A stretch of DNA of 64,000 nucleotides from JBALVT01 sp965262875 (GCA_965262875.1 OZ253569.1:3782001-3846000); one strand, 5' to 3'. Counted from the first letter of the stretch, positions 37,332 through 46,415 are shown. Numbers and translations are program-made. Notes: generated by a model from the letters alone, not told the origin.

Positions 37332-37339
37332 GTTGTGAG

Positions 37340-38365
37340 TCAGCGGTTTTTTTTGCGAGTGGACAGATCGTGTTTGCGTACCATGCCACGCAACTGGTCG
37401 TAGCTCAAACCCATGGACTGCGCTGTAAGGCGCTGGTTGTGACCATTGCGCGCCAGAGCCTCCTGTACCAACTGCTTCTCCGTTGCGTTCATATAGACAT
37501 TGAAGTTGATCGGTTCCTTTTCAGCTTGCGTCTCGAACTCGGAATCGCCTTGCGCTGGTAGGGCGATAGTGGTGTCCGGTGCAGCTGCAAAAGGCGATTT
37601 AAAAGGGTCGAGCACTATTTTATCGACGGCCTGATCGGCGTCACCCCAGCGATACAGCGACCGTTCCACGGCGTTTTTCAACTCGCGTATATTTCCAGGC
37701 CAGGAGTGGTTCAAGAGTTGCTGCTGGGCATTGTCTGTGAATCCAGGAAACAGGCTCCAGCCCAGTTCTGTGCACATGCCGAAGGCGAAGTGCTGCGCCA
37801 GCTCATGAATATCGCCCTTGCGCTGTGACAGGCTGGGAAGGTGGACAACATCAAAACTGAGCCTATCCAACAGATCTTCACGAAATTTTCCCTGCTTTGC
37901 CAAGGCCGGCAGGTCGGAGTTGGTTGCCGCAACAATGCGCACGTCGACTTTCAGGGCTTCCTGACCGCCAAGCCGTTCAAACTCACCGTACTCCACCAGT
38001 CTTAACAGTTTTTCCTGCAGTCGCGTAGACATGGTGGCCAGCTCGTCGAGGAAGAGTGTGCCACCATCGGCGCGCTCGAATCGACCTTTGTGGGAGCGAG
38101 TTGCGCCGGTGAAGGCACCGGTTTCATGGCCGAACAATTCAGACTCGAGCAACTGATCGGCTATCGCGGCGCAATTTACCTTTAACAAGGGAGAGTCCCA
38201 ACGTAGTGACAGGAAGTGTAAACGTTCTGCTGCCAGTTCTTTCCCTGTTCCCCGTTCTCCCAGAATCAGAATGGGACGATTGATAGGGGCCACGTCGGAA
38301 ATCTGGTCCAGCGCCATCGCCAGTGCAGCAGAATTCCCGATCATGCTTTCTTGAGGTTTAATCAT
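37340..38365 (-). CDS. pspF: Sigma-54 activator of the phage-shock operon
   Basis: 341 residues. The AAA+ core has Walker A GERGTGKE (36-43), the sigma-54-contact loop GAFTGA (85-90) and Walker B GGTLFLDELA. A Fis-type helix-turn-helix ends the protein (HNQRLTAQSMGLSYDQLRGMVRK). There is no receiver domain, as in PspF, so control is by PspA binding. It is divergent from the psp genes, the standard layout. Confidence 0.92.
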   Translation of the reverse strand: MIKPQESMIGNSAALAMALDQISDVAPINRPILILGERGTGKELAAERLHFLSLRWDSPLLKVNCAAIADQLLESELFGHETGAFTGATRSHKGRFERADGGTLFLDELATMSTRLQEKLLRLVEYGEFERLGGQEALKVDVRIVAATNSDLPALAKQGKFREDLLDRLSFDVVHLPSLSQRKGDIHELAQHFAFGMCTELGWSLFPGFTDNAQQQLLNHSWPGNIRELKNAVERSLYRWGDADQAVDKIVLDPFKSPFAAAPDTTIALPAQGDSEFETQAEKEPINFNVYMNATEKQLVQEALARNGHNQRLTAQSMGLSYDQLRGMVRKHDLSTRKKNR

Positions 38366-38498
38366 AGGTTAAATATACCTTAATATGAGGTATTAAATAC
38401 CATAATTAAGGTTATTTTAACGCTAATAGTAGATACTTTTCTCTCGATATATTGTGATATCCCATAGAAACCCAATAAAAACAATGAGATATAAAATC

Positions 38499-38513
38499 TG
38501 GCACGAATCGTGT
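38499..38513 (+). promoter_or_regulatory. Sigma-54 promoter of the psp operon
   Basis: TGGCACG (38499-38505) and GTGT (38510-38513) have the -24/-12 spacing of the E. coli pspA promoter (TGGCACG with TTGT). The -12 element differs at one base. It lies between pspF and the operon, 79 bases before the first start codon. The AT-rich 38366-38498 region would hold the PspF enhancer sites. Confidence 0.7.
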
Positions 38514-38591
38514 ACTACATCTTGTGTACTACGAAATTCAATAGCAACACTCGACGGACTGCAAAATGGCCCTGAAACAGGAGGATCAGAA

Positions 38592-38771
38592 GTGAAGAAA
38601 TTGGAAGAAAGAGCCTCCGTATACGCTGCGTTGATACTGCTAAGTTCGATATGTGGCTTGTTTTTGGGGCTTAGTGCCGGTGCATGGAGCTTCTTGCAGA
38701 TGGCCCTGGTGATCGAATTGACGTACATGATCGGCGGCACTGTCCGCAACGAGAACTTACACAGCCATTGA
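38592..38771 (+). CDS. Small membrane protein leading the psp operon
   Basis: 59 residues from GTG 38592, which has a strong AGGAGG seven bases upstream. The sequence holds two hydrophobic segments (VYAALILLSSICGLFLGL and FLQMALVIELTYMIGG), so it is probably a two-pass inner-membrane protein. It lies between the sigma-54 promoter and pspA, in the same direction, 58 bases before pspA. No named psp gene of this kind is recognised. Confidence 0.6.
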   Translation: MKKLEERASVYAALILLSSICGLFLGLSAGAWSFLQMALVIELTYMIGGTVRNENLHSH

Positions 38772-38829
38772 CTGAGCCAGGGTAGCTAGGGCTTTAAGTC
38801 GAGATTTTATGAGCAACAGGAGAAAAGCA

Positions 38830-39522
38830 ATGGGTATATTTTCCCGCATGACCGACATCATTAACTCTAACCTCAGCGCCTTGCTGGATCAGGCGGAGGA
38901 TCCCGAGAAAATGATCCGTCTTATTATTCAGGAGATGGAAGATACACTGGTGGAGGTTCGCAGTTCCTCGGCTAAAGTGTTGGCTGACCGCAAAGCTGCT
39001 GCACGCAAACTCGAGCAGGTTCAGGCCGAAGCTGATAGCTGGGAAGACAAGGCGAAATTGGCTATCAATAAAGGCCGCGAAGATTTGGCGCGAGCAGCGC
39101 TGCTCGAAAAGCGCGAAATCGAGCAGGAGCTGGCGATTGTTGGGTCAGAAATGACCGCCACCGATGAACATATCGAGCAGTTAAATTCCGAAGTGGCTCA
39201 GTTGCAGCAGAAGCTCAGCGATGCCAAAGCCAAGCAAAAAGCGTTGTTGATGCGCACCAAAACCGTTGAGTCCCGCATCAAGGTCAAGCGCCAGATTCAG
39301 CGCGAAGCACTGGACACTGCGTTTGCCAGATTCGAGCACTTCGATCGCCGTATGGACAACCTGGAAAGCCAGCTGGAGGTAATGGATCTGGGGCGCGAGG
39401 TTGCACCTGGTCTGGCCGCCGAAATTGATGCCTTACTTGCAGATGACAAGATCAACGATGAGTTGGCCAAGCTCAAGGAGAAGATGGGCAAGTCAGGCGC
39501 AGCGGGCGACGCCGGCAACTAG
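38830..39522 (+). CDS. pspA: Phage-shock protein A
   Basis: 230 residues from ATG 38830, with CAGGAG upstream; an in-frame start at 38809 adds only seven polar residues. PspA/IM30 features: the amphipathic N-terminus MGIFSRMTDIINSNLSALLDQAEDPEKM and a long helical rod (KLEQVQAEADSWEDKAKLAINKG). It protects the inner membrane under stress and holds PspF inactive when unstressed. Confidence 0.95.
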   Translation: MGIFSRMTDIINSNLSALLDQAEDPEKMIRLIIQEMEDTLVEVRSSSAKVLADRKAAARKLEQVQAEADSWEDKAKLAINKGREDLARAALLEKREIEQELAIVGSEMTATDEHIEQLNSEVAQLQQKLSDAKAKQKALLMRTKTVESRIKVKRQIQREALDTAFARFEHFDRRMDNLESQLEVMDLGREVAPGLAAEIDALLADDKINDELAKLKEKMGKSGAAGDAGN

Positions 39523-39599
39523 CAGCAATTTGAGATTGGCTATGACCTCTATTAATGGCAGCATATTGAACTATCAGAGTCTGCCCAGGGAACGAATGA

Positions 39600-39857
39600 A
39601 TGGATCTTCTAAGTTTTATGTTTGTCCCGGCCATATTATTTATGGTCGTGGTTGCGCCCATCTGGCTGTCAATGCACTACCGCAGTGTTAGCCATTCGTC
39701 TCGCAGCCTAGGCGATAAAGATCGCGAAACCATAGAGCATATGTTGGAGACCGTAGACAAATTGACCGAGAGGATCGGTACGCTGGAATCTATCCTGGAT
39801 GCCGATCATCCCGAATGGAATGAAAATATTTCCCGACAAGCCCGGGACGAGGAGTAA
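39600..39857 (+). CDS. pspB: Phage-shock protein B
   Basis: 85 residues: a membrane helix (FMFVPAILFMVVVAPIWLSMHY) and a short coiled coil (MLETVDKLTERIGTLESILD) that senses membrane stress together with PspC. It begins at ATG 39600, 77 bases after pspA and 3 bases before pspC. Confidence 0.92.
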   Translation: MDLLSFMFVPAILFMVVVAPIWLSMHYRSVSHSSRSLGDKDRETIEHMLETVDKLTERIGTLESILDADHPEWNENISRQARDEE

Positions 39858-39860
39858 GTT

Positions 39861-40373
39861 ATGAGAAGGAGACGCGAGCAGCATCGCCGCTTTAGTTCGA
39901 GGAAACGCAAATTTCGCAATCGCAAGAAGTCCGGATGGGGTATGAATCTCTATCGCAATACGCGTGAGGGAAAAATTTCCGGTGTTAGCGCTGGGCTTGG
40001 TGACCATTGGGATACCGCCCATTGGGTGGTTCGCCTAATGTGGGTAGGCGCCCTCTTATTTACGGGCCCGTTGGCTTTTTGGGCGTACATCGGTGCCTGG
40101 ATAATGATGGCCCCGAACCCTCATCGCCGGACGGGGGACACGGGCTCAGACTACGCGAATGACGGTTATGTCGACGAAAACCTCGAAATGGAGTATGACG
40201 AATACAGCCACGACTACCGTCCCAAGAAAGTGTTCCGCTACCCCGACAGCAATAGTGAGCGGTTGCAGCGCGCCCGGGAGCGCCTGGATGCGGCACTGCG
40301 CCGAGTGGAAGGAATGGAGAGCTATGTGACTTCCCGTCAATACAATCTCAACAGGGAATTCTCAAAACTGTAG
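39861..40373 (+). CDS. pspC: Phage-shock protein C
   Basis: 170 residues. An arginine-rich N-terminus precedes the PspC domain (LYRNTREGKISGVSAGLGDHWDTAHWVVRLMWV) and a membrane segment (ALLFTGPLAFWAYIGAWIMMAP). The C-terminal tail SNSERLQRARERLDAALRRVEGMESYV matches PspC proteins that bind PspA. Longer than E. coli PspC mainly at the basic N-terminus. Confidence 0.92.
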   Translation: MRRRREQHRRFSSRKRKFRNRKKSGWGMNLYRNTREGKISGVSAGLGDHWDTAHWVVRLMWVGALLFTGPLAFWAYIGAWIMMAPNPHRRTGDTGSDYANDGYVDENLEMEYDEYSHDYRPKKVFRYPDSNSERLQRARERLDAALRRVEGMESYVTSRQYNLNREFSKL

Positions 40374-40498
40374 CCTCAAAAGGGTCCAAAAGCAGGGGTT
40401 CCCCTATAAGCTAATATTCGCTATTCTTTAGTTGTTATAAACTTATATTGAAAGGGTATTAGGCTGTATTAGACGGCCAAACCCTGGGGCAGTCTAAC

Positions 40499-41263
40499 GT
40501 GAGAGACGAATCATACGTCGCGCCTCCGAGCGCGTTGCTGGCATTAACCGAAGCTCACCGAACTTTTATCGAAGTGGTTTCTCTGACTTTATCCCTACCG
40601 GCTTTGAGTAAGTCGCCTCGAGGAGATGGCCACGCCGTTATGGTATTGCCCGGATTCTTCGGTGACGATGGCTACAACACCCCCCTGCGGCGTTTTCTAG
40701 GTGGCCTTGGCTACTCGGTTTACGGTTGGGCACAGGGGCGAAATCTGGGGCCCAGAGAAGGTGTGTTGGAGGCAATGCGGGAACGTCTCGAATTTCTCCA
40801 CACGGAGCACGGAGGCCCCGTCTCACTTGTCGGCCATAGCCTGGGGGGTATCTACGCCCGGGAGCTCGCACGAGAACTGCCTCAATATGTGCGCCAGGTT
40901 ATTTCACTTGGCAGTCCATTTGGCGAAGGTCGACTGACAGCCTCACATTTGGCACGGATATTTTCGAGGTTGAATCCTCCGGAAGACCTACCCATTGATC
41001 AAGATGTTTTGGCGCAGGCGCCGCCTGTGCCGACCACGGCTATCTATTCCCACGGGGATGGCGTCGTCAACTGGAAGACTTCTGTCCAGGTTGACGGCCA
41101 CGCTCAATCCGAAAGTATCCGAATTCTCGGCAGCCATTGCGGCATGACAATGAATCCTAGCGCTTGGTTTTTGCTGGCTGAGAGGCTGGCTCAAGATGCT
41201 CAAAACTGGAAACCTTTTGAGCGTAGTGGTTGGGGATCGGTTCTTTATCCTGCTGTAGCCTGA
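40499..41263 (+). CDS. Alpha/beta hydrolase, lipase-like
   Basis: 254 residues from GTG 40499. The nucleophile elbow is VGHSLGG (111-117, S114), with VMVLPGFFGDDGY forming the oxyanion region; GSHCGM could supply the catalytic histidine. Its arrangement is that of small PGAP1-like lipases or esterases. No signal peptide, so it is likely cytoplasmic. It follows the psp operon but has a 125-base gap and its own start. Confidence 0.75.
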   Translation: MRDESYVAPPSALLALTEAHRTFIEVVSLTLSLPALSKSPRGDGHAVMVLPGFFGDDGYNTPLRRFLGGLGYSVYGWAQGRNLGPREGVLEAMRERLEFLHTEHGGPVSLVGHSLGGIYARELARELPQYVRQVISLGSPFGEGRLTASHLARIFSRLNPPEDLPIDQDVLAQAPPVPTTAIYSHGDGVVNWKTSVQVDGHAQSESIRILGSHCGMTMNPSAWFLLAERLAQDAQNWKPFERSGWGSVLYPAVA

Positions 41264-41281
41264 TCAGCTGACGTCCATAAT

Positions 41282-42127
41282 CTAGTTCGACAGTTCCCGA
41301 GCGTGGAATGCGATGTGCTCGCCGATAAAGCTGGCGATGAAGAAGTAGCTATGGTCGTAGCCGGGTTGCCGACGGATCGTCGCGACATAGTTTGATTCGG
41401 CGCAGGCACTTTCCAGCAGCTGCGTTTTTAGTTGTTCTTCCAAAAAGTTATCCGCATCGCCCTGGTCTACCAACGTCGGTAACTGCACCACCCCGGATCG
41501 AATGAGTTCGCAGCTGTCATACTTTTTCCAGTTTTCCCTATCTTGCCCCAGATAGCTCCCAAGGGCTTTTTCACCCCAGGGGCAATTCATTGGCGCGACA
41601 ATAGGGGAGAAGGCCGACACCGATCGATAGCGGTCAGGATTGCGCAATGCGATTGTGAGTGCGCCATGGCCGCCCATGGAGTGTCCGAAAATCGAACTAC
41701 GTTGTGGGTCTACGGGGAAGTTCTGTGCTACCAGTTTGGGAAGTTCCTCGCAGATGTAATCGTCCATCTGGTAGTGCTCATCCCAGGGTGATTGGGTTGC
41801 GTTGACGTAAAACCCGGCGCCCAGGCCAAAATCCCAGGCTGCCTCAGAATCATCGGGCACCCCCTCACCGCGAGGGCTAGTGTCGGGCGCTACAATAACG
41901 ACACCATGCTCAGCGGCATAGCGTTGGGCGCCTGCTTTTTGCACAAAATTCTCATCTGTACAGGTGAGCCCTGAAAGCCAGTACAGGACTGGCAGCTTTC
42001 CTTGTGCCGCTTGCGGCGGCAGGAAAACCGAAAAATTCATCTGGCAATTCAGGGTTTTTGAGGTGTGGCTAAAGCGCTGTTGAGAGCCGCCAAAGCAGAC
42101 TATCTCTCCGATTTTTTCCAAATGCAC
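41282..42127 (-). CDS. fghA: S-formylglutathione hydrolase
   Basis: 281 residues from GTG 42127, with GAGGAACAGG upstream; the frame stays open to 42202, but those extra residues are a tandem-repeat artefact. The esterase D fold is visible: FSVFLPPQAAQGKLPVLYWLSGLTCTDENF, the nucleophile in FGHSMGGHGALTIAL, then DQGDADNFL and the histidine in YDHSYFFI. It hydrolyses S-formylglutathione to formate and glutathione, the step after FrmA, whose gene is next upstream. Confidence 0.9.
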   Translation of the reverse strand: MHLEKIGEIVCFGGSQQRFSHTSKTLNCQMNFSVFLPPQAAQGKLPVLYWLSGLTCTDENFVQKAGAQRYAAEHGVVIVAPDTSPRGEGVPDDSEAAWDFGLGAGFYVNATQSPWDEHYQMDDYICEELPKLVAQNFPVDPQRSSIFGHSMGGHGALTIALRNPDRYRSVSAFSPIVAPMNCPWGEKALGSYLGQDRENWKKYDSCELIRSGVVQLPTLVDQGDADNFLEEQLKTQLLESACAESNYVATIRRQPGYDHSYFFIASFIGEHIAFHARELSN

Positions 42128-42140
42128 GTGAGCCTGTTCC

Positions 42141-42176
42141 TCAATATTAGTCTCGATATTAGTGTCGATATCAGTA
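42141..42176. repeat. Three tandem 12-bp units between frmA and fghA
   Basis: TCAATATTAGTC, TCGATATTAGTG and TCGATATCAGTA (42141-42176) are 12-bp copies with a few changes. The last one overlaps the frmA stop codon. Confidence 0.6.
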
Positions 42177-43277
42177 GAGCACGACCGAGCGAATGCTCTC
42201 ACCCGAATGCATCAGATCGAAAGCGCTGTTAATGTCGTCCAGGGGCATGGTATGGGTTATCAGGTCGTCGATATTGATTTTGCCATCCATGTACCAGTCA
42301 ACAATAGTGGGAACATCGGTTCTGCCTCTGGCGCCGCCAAAAGCCACTCCGTGCCAGGAGCGCCCGGTAACCAATTGGAAAGGACGTGTAGCAATTTCCT
42401 GCCCGGCACCAGCGACGCCGACAACATAGGATTCGCCCCAACCCTTGTGGCAACTCTCCAGAGCTTGCCGCATGACATTAACGTTGCCGATGCACTCGAA
42501 GGTGTAGTCCGCTCCGCCGTTGGTTAAATCGAGTATGGCCTCGACCACATTGGATACCTCATTGGGATTGATAAAATCTGTCATCCCGAACTTCGTCGCC
42601 AGCTCCACTTTGCCAGGGTTGAGATCCACGCCGATAATTTTATTGGCGCCAACCATTCTCGCGCCCTGTATAACGTTGAGCCCAATGCCTCCCAACCCGA
42701 ACACAACGACGTTGGAACCCGGCTCAACTTTGGCTTTGAACACTACTGCGCCGACGCCAGTGGTAACACCGCAGCCGATATAGCAAATCTTGTCAAAAGG
42801 TGCGTCTTCACGAACTTTGGCCAGAGCGATCTCAGGCAGGACGGTAAAGTTTGAGAAAGTGGAACATCCCATATAGTGGAGGATAGGTTCACCATCGAGT
42901 GAGAATCGACTGCTGCCATCGGGCATTAAACCCTGGCCCTGTGTCTCGCGAACAGATTGGCAAAGGTTGGTTTTTGGGTTGAGACAAAAATTGCACTCGC
43001 GGCATTCAGGTGTGTACAGCGGGATAACGTGGTCACCGGGTTTTAAGGTTTTCACTCCCGCTCCAACCTCGCGCACAATACCGGCGCCTTCGTGCCCCAA
43101 AATAGCGGGAAAGGCACCCTCGGGGTCGTCACCAGAAAGTGTGAACATGTCCGTGTGACAGACGCCTGTGGCCATAATTTCGACCAATACTTCTCCTGCT
43201 CTTGGGCCCTCGAGATCCGCTTCTACAATCTCCAGAGGTTTGCCCGCACCAAAGGCTACGGCTGCGCGTGTTTTCAT
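42171..43277 (-). CDS. frmA: S-(hydroxymethyl)glutathione dehydrogenase / class III alcohol dehydrogenase
   Basis: 368 residues. The catalytic-zinc ligands in TGVCHTDMFTLSG and GHEGAG, the structural-zinc cysteines (CRECNFC with a further C), the cofactor loop GLGGIGLNVIQG and ECIGNVNVMRQALE identify a class III enzyme. It oxidises hydroxymethyl-glutathione to formyl-glutathione with NAD. It forms a detoxification pair with the adjacent fghA. Confidence 0.93.
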   Translation of the reverse strand: MKTRAAVAFGAGKPLEIVEADLEGPRAGEVLVEIMATGVCHTDMFTLSGDDPEGAFPAILGHEGAGIVREVGAGVKTLKPGDHVIPLYTPECRECNFCLNPKTNLCQSVRETQGQGLMPDGSSRFSLDGEPILHYMGCSTFSNFTVLPEIALAKVREDAPFDKICYIGCGVTTGVGAVVFKAKVEPGSNVVVFGLGGIGLNVIQGARMVGANKIIGVDLNPGKVELATKFGMTDFINPNEVSNVVEAILDLTNGGADYTFECIGNVNVMRQALESCHKGWGESYVVGVAGAGQEIATRPFQLVTGRSWHGVAFGGARGRTDVPTIVDWYMDGKINIDDLITHTMPLDDINSAFDLMHSGESIRSVVLY

Positions 43278-43286
43278 GTGTGCTTC

Positions 43287-44378
43287 CTATTTATTGGGTT
43301 CGAATAGCCCAAATTGGTCGCCGGCCGCGGGAGGTATTCGAAATAAATCATCGCGGGTAGCGGGGGCCTCGCCCATCTTAAGGCCAAGTTTTTTACATGA
43401 CAACCTGAATCGCTGCTTGAGGACATCGGCAAAGGGGCCGGTACCTTTCATGCGATGGCCGAAACGGCTGTCGTAGTCGGCGCCCCCTCGGCTTTGTCGG
43501 ATCAGGCTGATTACATGGTCGGCTCGCAGCGGTTGGTGCTCGTGCAACCATTCGAAAAACAAATCGCGTATCTCCAGTGGCAAACGCAGGAGCATATAGG
43601 CAGCCGATGTTGCCCCGGCATCGCGCGAGCGCTCAAGAATCGATTCCATGTCGCCATCGTTTAGCGCTGGGATGACAGGAGCAAACAATACAGTGACTGG
43701 AACCCCAGCAGCTGTTAACTCTGCCATGGCCGCCAGCCGGGACGCTGCGGAAGCAGCGCGTGGCTCCAAGGTGCGCTTGAGGTCAGCATTTAGTGTGGTT
43801 ACGCTGATTGCTACTGAGCAAAGATTGTCCGCAGCCATCTGGGACAGAATATCCAGATCCCGGGTGATTAATGCGCCTTTGGTGATAATGGCGACCGGAT
43901 GGCGAAAACGCTGTAGGACTTCAAGAATTTCCCGTGTAATTCTGTGCTGCTTTTCAACTGGCTGGTAGGGGTCTGTGTTTGCGCCCAGGGTGATATTCTG
44001 ACATCGATATGCCTTGGCAGAAAGCTCTCGCTCCAGGACTTCCGCCGCGTTTACCTTGTAGCTCAGGCGAGTTTCGAAATCGATTCCGGGGGAGAGATCC
44101 AGATAGGCGTGGGTGGGGCGCGCATAGCAATAGGTGCAGCCGTGCTCGCAGCCTTGATAGGGATTGATCGATTGATAAAAAGGTATGTCGGGCGAATTGT
44201 TACGTGAGATGATCGACTTCGCTTGCACCGGTCGGCATTGGGTATCAGGTGATTTTATTTCCACACCGTCGTCCCAATCTACCTGTGTTGCATTGAAGCG
44301 GCTACCCCGATTACTGAGTGTGCCGCGGCCCTTCCGGTTTGTGCGTTGTCGATAGATAACATCATCCGGGGAGGCCAT
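43287..44378 (-). CDS. PA0069-family radical SAM protein
   Basis: 363 residues from ATG 44378. The 4Fe-4S radical SAM motif is CEHGCTYC (C77, C81, C84) in QSINPYQGCEHGCTYCYARPTH. The family resembles Pseudomonas PA0069, which lies in the LexA regulon there. The gene sits 9 bases before frmA on the same strand. A split LexA-box sequence is found immediately upstream. The natural substrate is unknown. Confidence 0.88.
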   Translation of the reverse strand: MASPDDVIYRQRTNRKGRGTLSNRGSRFNATQVDWDDGVEIKSPDTQCRPVQAKSIISRNNSPDIPFYQSINPYQGCEHGCTYCYARPTHAYLDLSPGIDFETRLSYKVNAAEVLERELSAKAYRCQNITLGANTDPYQPVEKQHRITREILEVLQRFRHPVAIITKGALITRDLDILSQMAADNLCSVAISVTTLNADLKRTLEPRAASAASRLAAMAELTAAGVPVTVLFAPVIPALNDGDMESILERSRDAGATSAAYMLLRLPLEIRDLFFEWLHEHQPLRADHVISLIRQSRGGADYDSRFGHRMKGTGPFADVLKQRFRLSCKKLGLKMGEAPATRDDLFRIPPAAGDQFGLFEPNK

Positions 44379-44391
44379 GGGATATTCCTGG

Positions 44392-44406
44392 TACTGTATA
44401 TAAAAA
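44392..44406 (-). promoter_or_regulatory. Left half of an IS-split LexA (SOS) box
   Basis: TACTGTATATAAAAA at 44392-44406 is joined, once the IS1595 element is removed, to CAGTA at 45508-45512. The restored 20-bp site has the CTGT-N8-ACAG core of LexA boxes. It lies 13 bases upstream of the radical SAM start codon. Confidence 0.7.
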
Positions 44407-45498
44407 AGGGGTATCCATTTAGCTCCAGTCAGGGCAAAATACCTGGATGGATATACAGATCTTACCGCCAGTTGCCGGAAAAGACTACCCCCAAAATTGG
44501 AACGAATTTCTCGATTGGTTTTCCACTGAAGAAGCTTGCCTTGCTTTCCTTGAGCGATTACGTTGGCCTGACGGTTATGTATGCCCGCGTTGCGACTGGA
44601 GTGGAGAAGCCTATCGCGCCAGCCGTACCCGTTTGATGTGTCGGGCCTGCCAGCACCAAAACCCGGTGACCGCAGGCACCATCTTTGACAAGACCCGAAC
44701 GCCATTACGCGTCTGGCTTGCTGCGGCCTGGTATCTGACTAATCAGAAACAAGGAGTGAGCGCCCCAGGCTTACAGAGAGTGCCGGGCCTGGGCAGTTAT
44801 CAGACCGCCTGGACTATGCTGCATCGATTTCGTCGCGCCATGATTCGCCCAGGTCGCGAAAGGCTCAAGGGGCTTGTTGAAGTAGATGAGACCTACTTGT
44901 CCATTACAGACAGACAAAACCCTATTTCAGCCAAAGGGCGCAAAAACAGCACAAACAAGGTTCTGGTAGCTGTGGCAGTAGAGATACTGCAACCCAAGGG
45001 GTTCGGCCGTATCCGCCTCCGCCGTATACCCAAAGACTCCGCACCCCACGTAATTCCATTCGTACAGGAGGTCGTTGAGGCTGGGGCGCGGGTACACACA
45101 GACGGCTCGGCAGCCTACCGATCATTAACTGATTTGGGTTATGTGCATCAACGCATCGTTATGCCGGGTTCCGATGTGCCCGCCCATGTATCAATTCCAG
45201 GGGTGCATCGAGTGGCTGCGCTCGTGCAGCGCTGGATTTTGGGTACACACCACGGCTCGATACAACCCGGGCATCTGGATGCCTACCTGGACGAATTTGT
45301 GTTCCGCTTCAATCGCCGCACATCGAAATCTCGCGGCATGTTGTTCTATCGACTTCTACAACAGGCTGTCGTGACAGCACCGGTGACCTACCAGGATTTA
45401 GCGAAAAAAACTTGAATGTTTCGGTGGCAGTACCAGAATAGATAATATACTGGATATTTGTACAGTATTCGGGTTGCTGGAGCTAAATAGATACCCCT
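44407..45498 (+). mobile_element. IS1595-family element, complete
   Basis: 1,092 bp with inverted ends AGGGGTATC and GATACCCCT, extended by TTTAGCTCCAG at both sides. The target duplication is ATATAAAAA (44398-44406 and 45499-45507; the boundary A leaves 8 or 9 bp). It sits in the intergenic region, not in a gene, and carries one transposase. Confidence 0.88.
44447..45415 (+). CDS. IS1595-family transposase
   Basis: 322 residues. A zinc-ribbon N-terminus (CPRCDWSGEAYR...LMCRACQHQ) precedes the ISXO2-like DDE/N domain: VEVDETYLS, HTDGSAAYRSL and the C-terminal FNRRTSKSRGMLFYRLL. All family landmarks are present and the frame is intact. Confidence 0.92.
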   Translation: MDIQILPPVAGKDYPQNWNEFLDWFSTEEACLAFLERLRWPDGYVCPRCDWSGEAYRASRTRLMCRACQHQNPVTAGTIFDKTRTPLRVWLAAAWYLTNQKQGVSAPGLQRVPGLGSYQTAWTMLHRFRRAMIRPGRERLKGLVEVDETYLSITDRQNPISAKGRKNSTNKVLVAVAVEILQPKGFGRIRLRRIPKDSAPHVIPFVQEVVEAGARVHTDGSAAYRSLTDLGYVHQRIVMPGSDVPAHVSIPGVHRVAALVQRWILGTHHGSIQPGHLDAYLDEFVFRFNRRTSKSRGMLFYRLLQQAVVTAPVTYQDLAKKT

Positions 45499-45590
45499 AT
45501 ATAAAAACAGTATACCCCGGCCCGGTGCAATTACAATATTTTGCCCAAGGCTGTTACAAAAAGAACGGTCCGAAACATGGAAACTGATCA

Positions 45591-46415
45591 ATGCGACAAC
45601 GCTTAGAACACTTTGGAGGAGAGGGAGAGAAGGTCGTCTTTGCCCATGCCAACGGCTACCCACCGGGCAGCTATCGGAAGTTTGTCGCGCCTCTGCTGGA
45701 TCAATATGAGCTTATCGGTTTCAAACATCGCCCTTTGTGGAGTAGCCGAGTTCCCCGCAGGCGAGTTAATTGGGATTACTTCGCCGATGATATGGTGAAC
45801 ACCCTCAGTGCGCTCTACCCGGAGCCGGTATGGCTGATGGGGCATTCCATGGGTGCCGTTATTTCCATGATTGCCGCCGCTAAGGCGCCACAGCTGGTTC
45901 GTGGATTGATCCTGATCGACCCGGTATTTTTACCGACGCGTCAGGCGCTAAAAACCCGGATGACCTCTCGTAAAAAACTGCTCGAAATGCCTATGGTTCG
46001 CAAAGCGCTAGGCCGTCCCAATTGCTTTTCGAATCACCAGGAGGCTTTTGATTTTCATCGGGCCAAGCGTCCCTTCGCGGCGATATCCGACGACGTGCTG
46101 TGGGATTATATCCACGCGGGAACCAAGACAGCTGATGAAGGCCATCTTGAACTGGCTTTTAGTCCACAGTGGGAGGCGGGCGTCTATGCCTCCGCGCCTT
46201 GGGTTTGGCCCCGACTGGCGAGACTGCGAGTCCCCACTTTGGGCCTGCGCGGCGAGACGTCTCAAACCCTCTCGCCAGATTCATTTCGCCGCTGGGCTAC
46301 ATTGCAGCCAAACGCTGAATTACACAATTGCCCGGGTGGACATCTGCTGCCCCTGGAGCAGCCCGAATCTACTGCGCAGTTTGTACTCGATTTTTTGAGC
46401 AGACACCCAAGCTGA
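45591..46415 (+). CDS. Alpha/beta hydrolase
   Basis: 274 residues with HANGYPPGSY (oxyanion region), the nucleophile elbow MGHSMGAV (S86) and the histidine in CPGGHLLPLEQP. No signal peptide; the substrate is not predictable. Its TGA overlaps the ATG of the next membrane-protein gene by one base, so the two are coupled. Its promoter region was partly altered by the IS1595 insertion upstream. Confidence 0.82.
   Translation: MRQRLEHFGGEGEKVVFAHANGYPPGSYRKFVAPLLDQYELIGFKHRPLWSSRVPRRRVNWDYFADDMVNTLSALYPEPVWLMGHSMGAVISMIAAAKAPQLVRGLILIDPVFLPTRQALKTRMTSRKKLLEMPMVRKALGRPNCFSNHQEAFDFHRAKRPFAAISDDVLWDYIHAGTKTADEGHLELAFSPQWEAGVYASAPWVWPRLARLRVPTLGLRGETSQTLSPDSFRRWATLQPNAELHNCPGGHLLPLEQPESTAQFVLDFLSRHPS

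Noticed and set aside
44392..44406. Ordinary AT-rich promoter instead of a LexA box
   Set aside because: The rejoined site has both palindromic halves with the correct spacing, and the downstream family is known to be SOS-controlled elsewhere.
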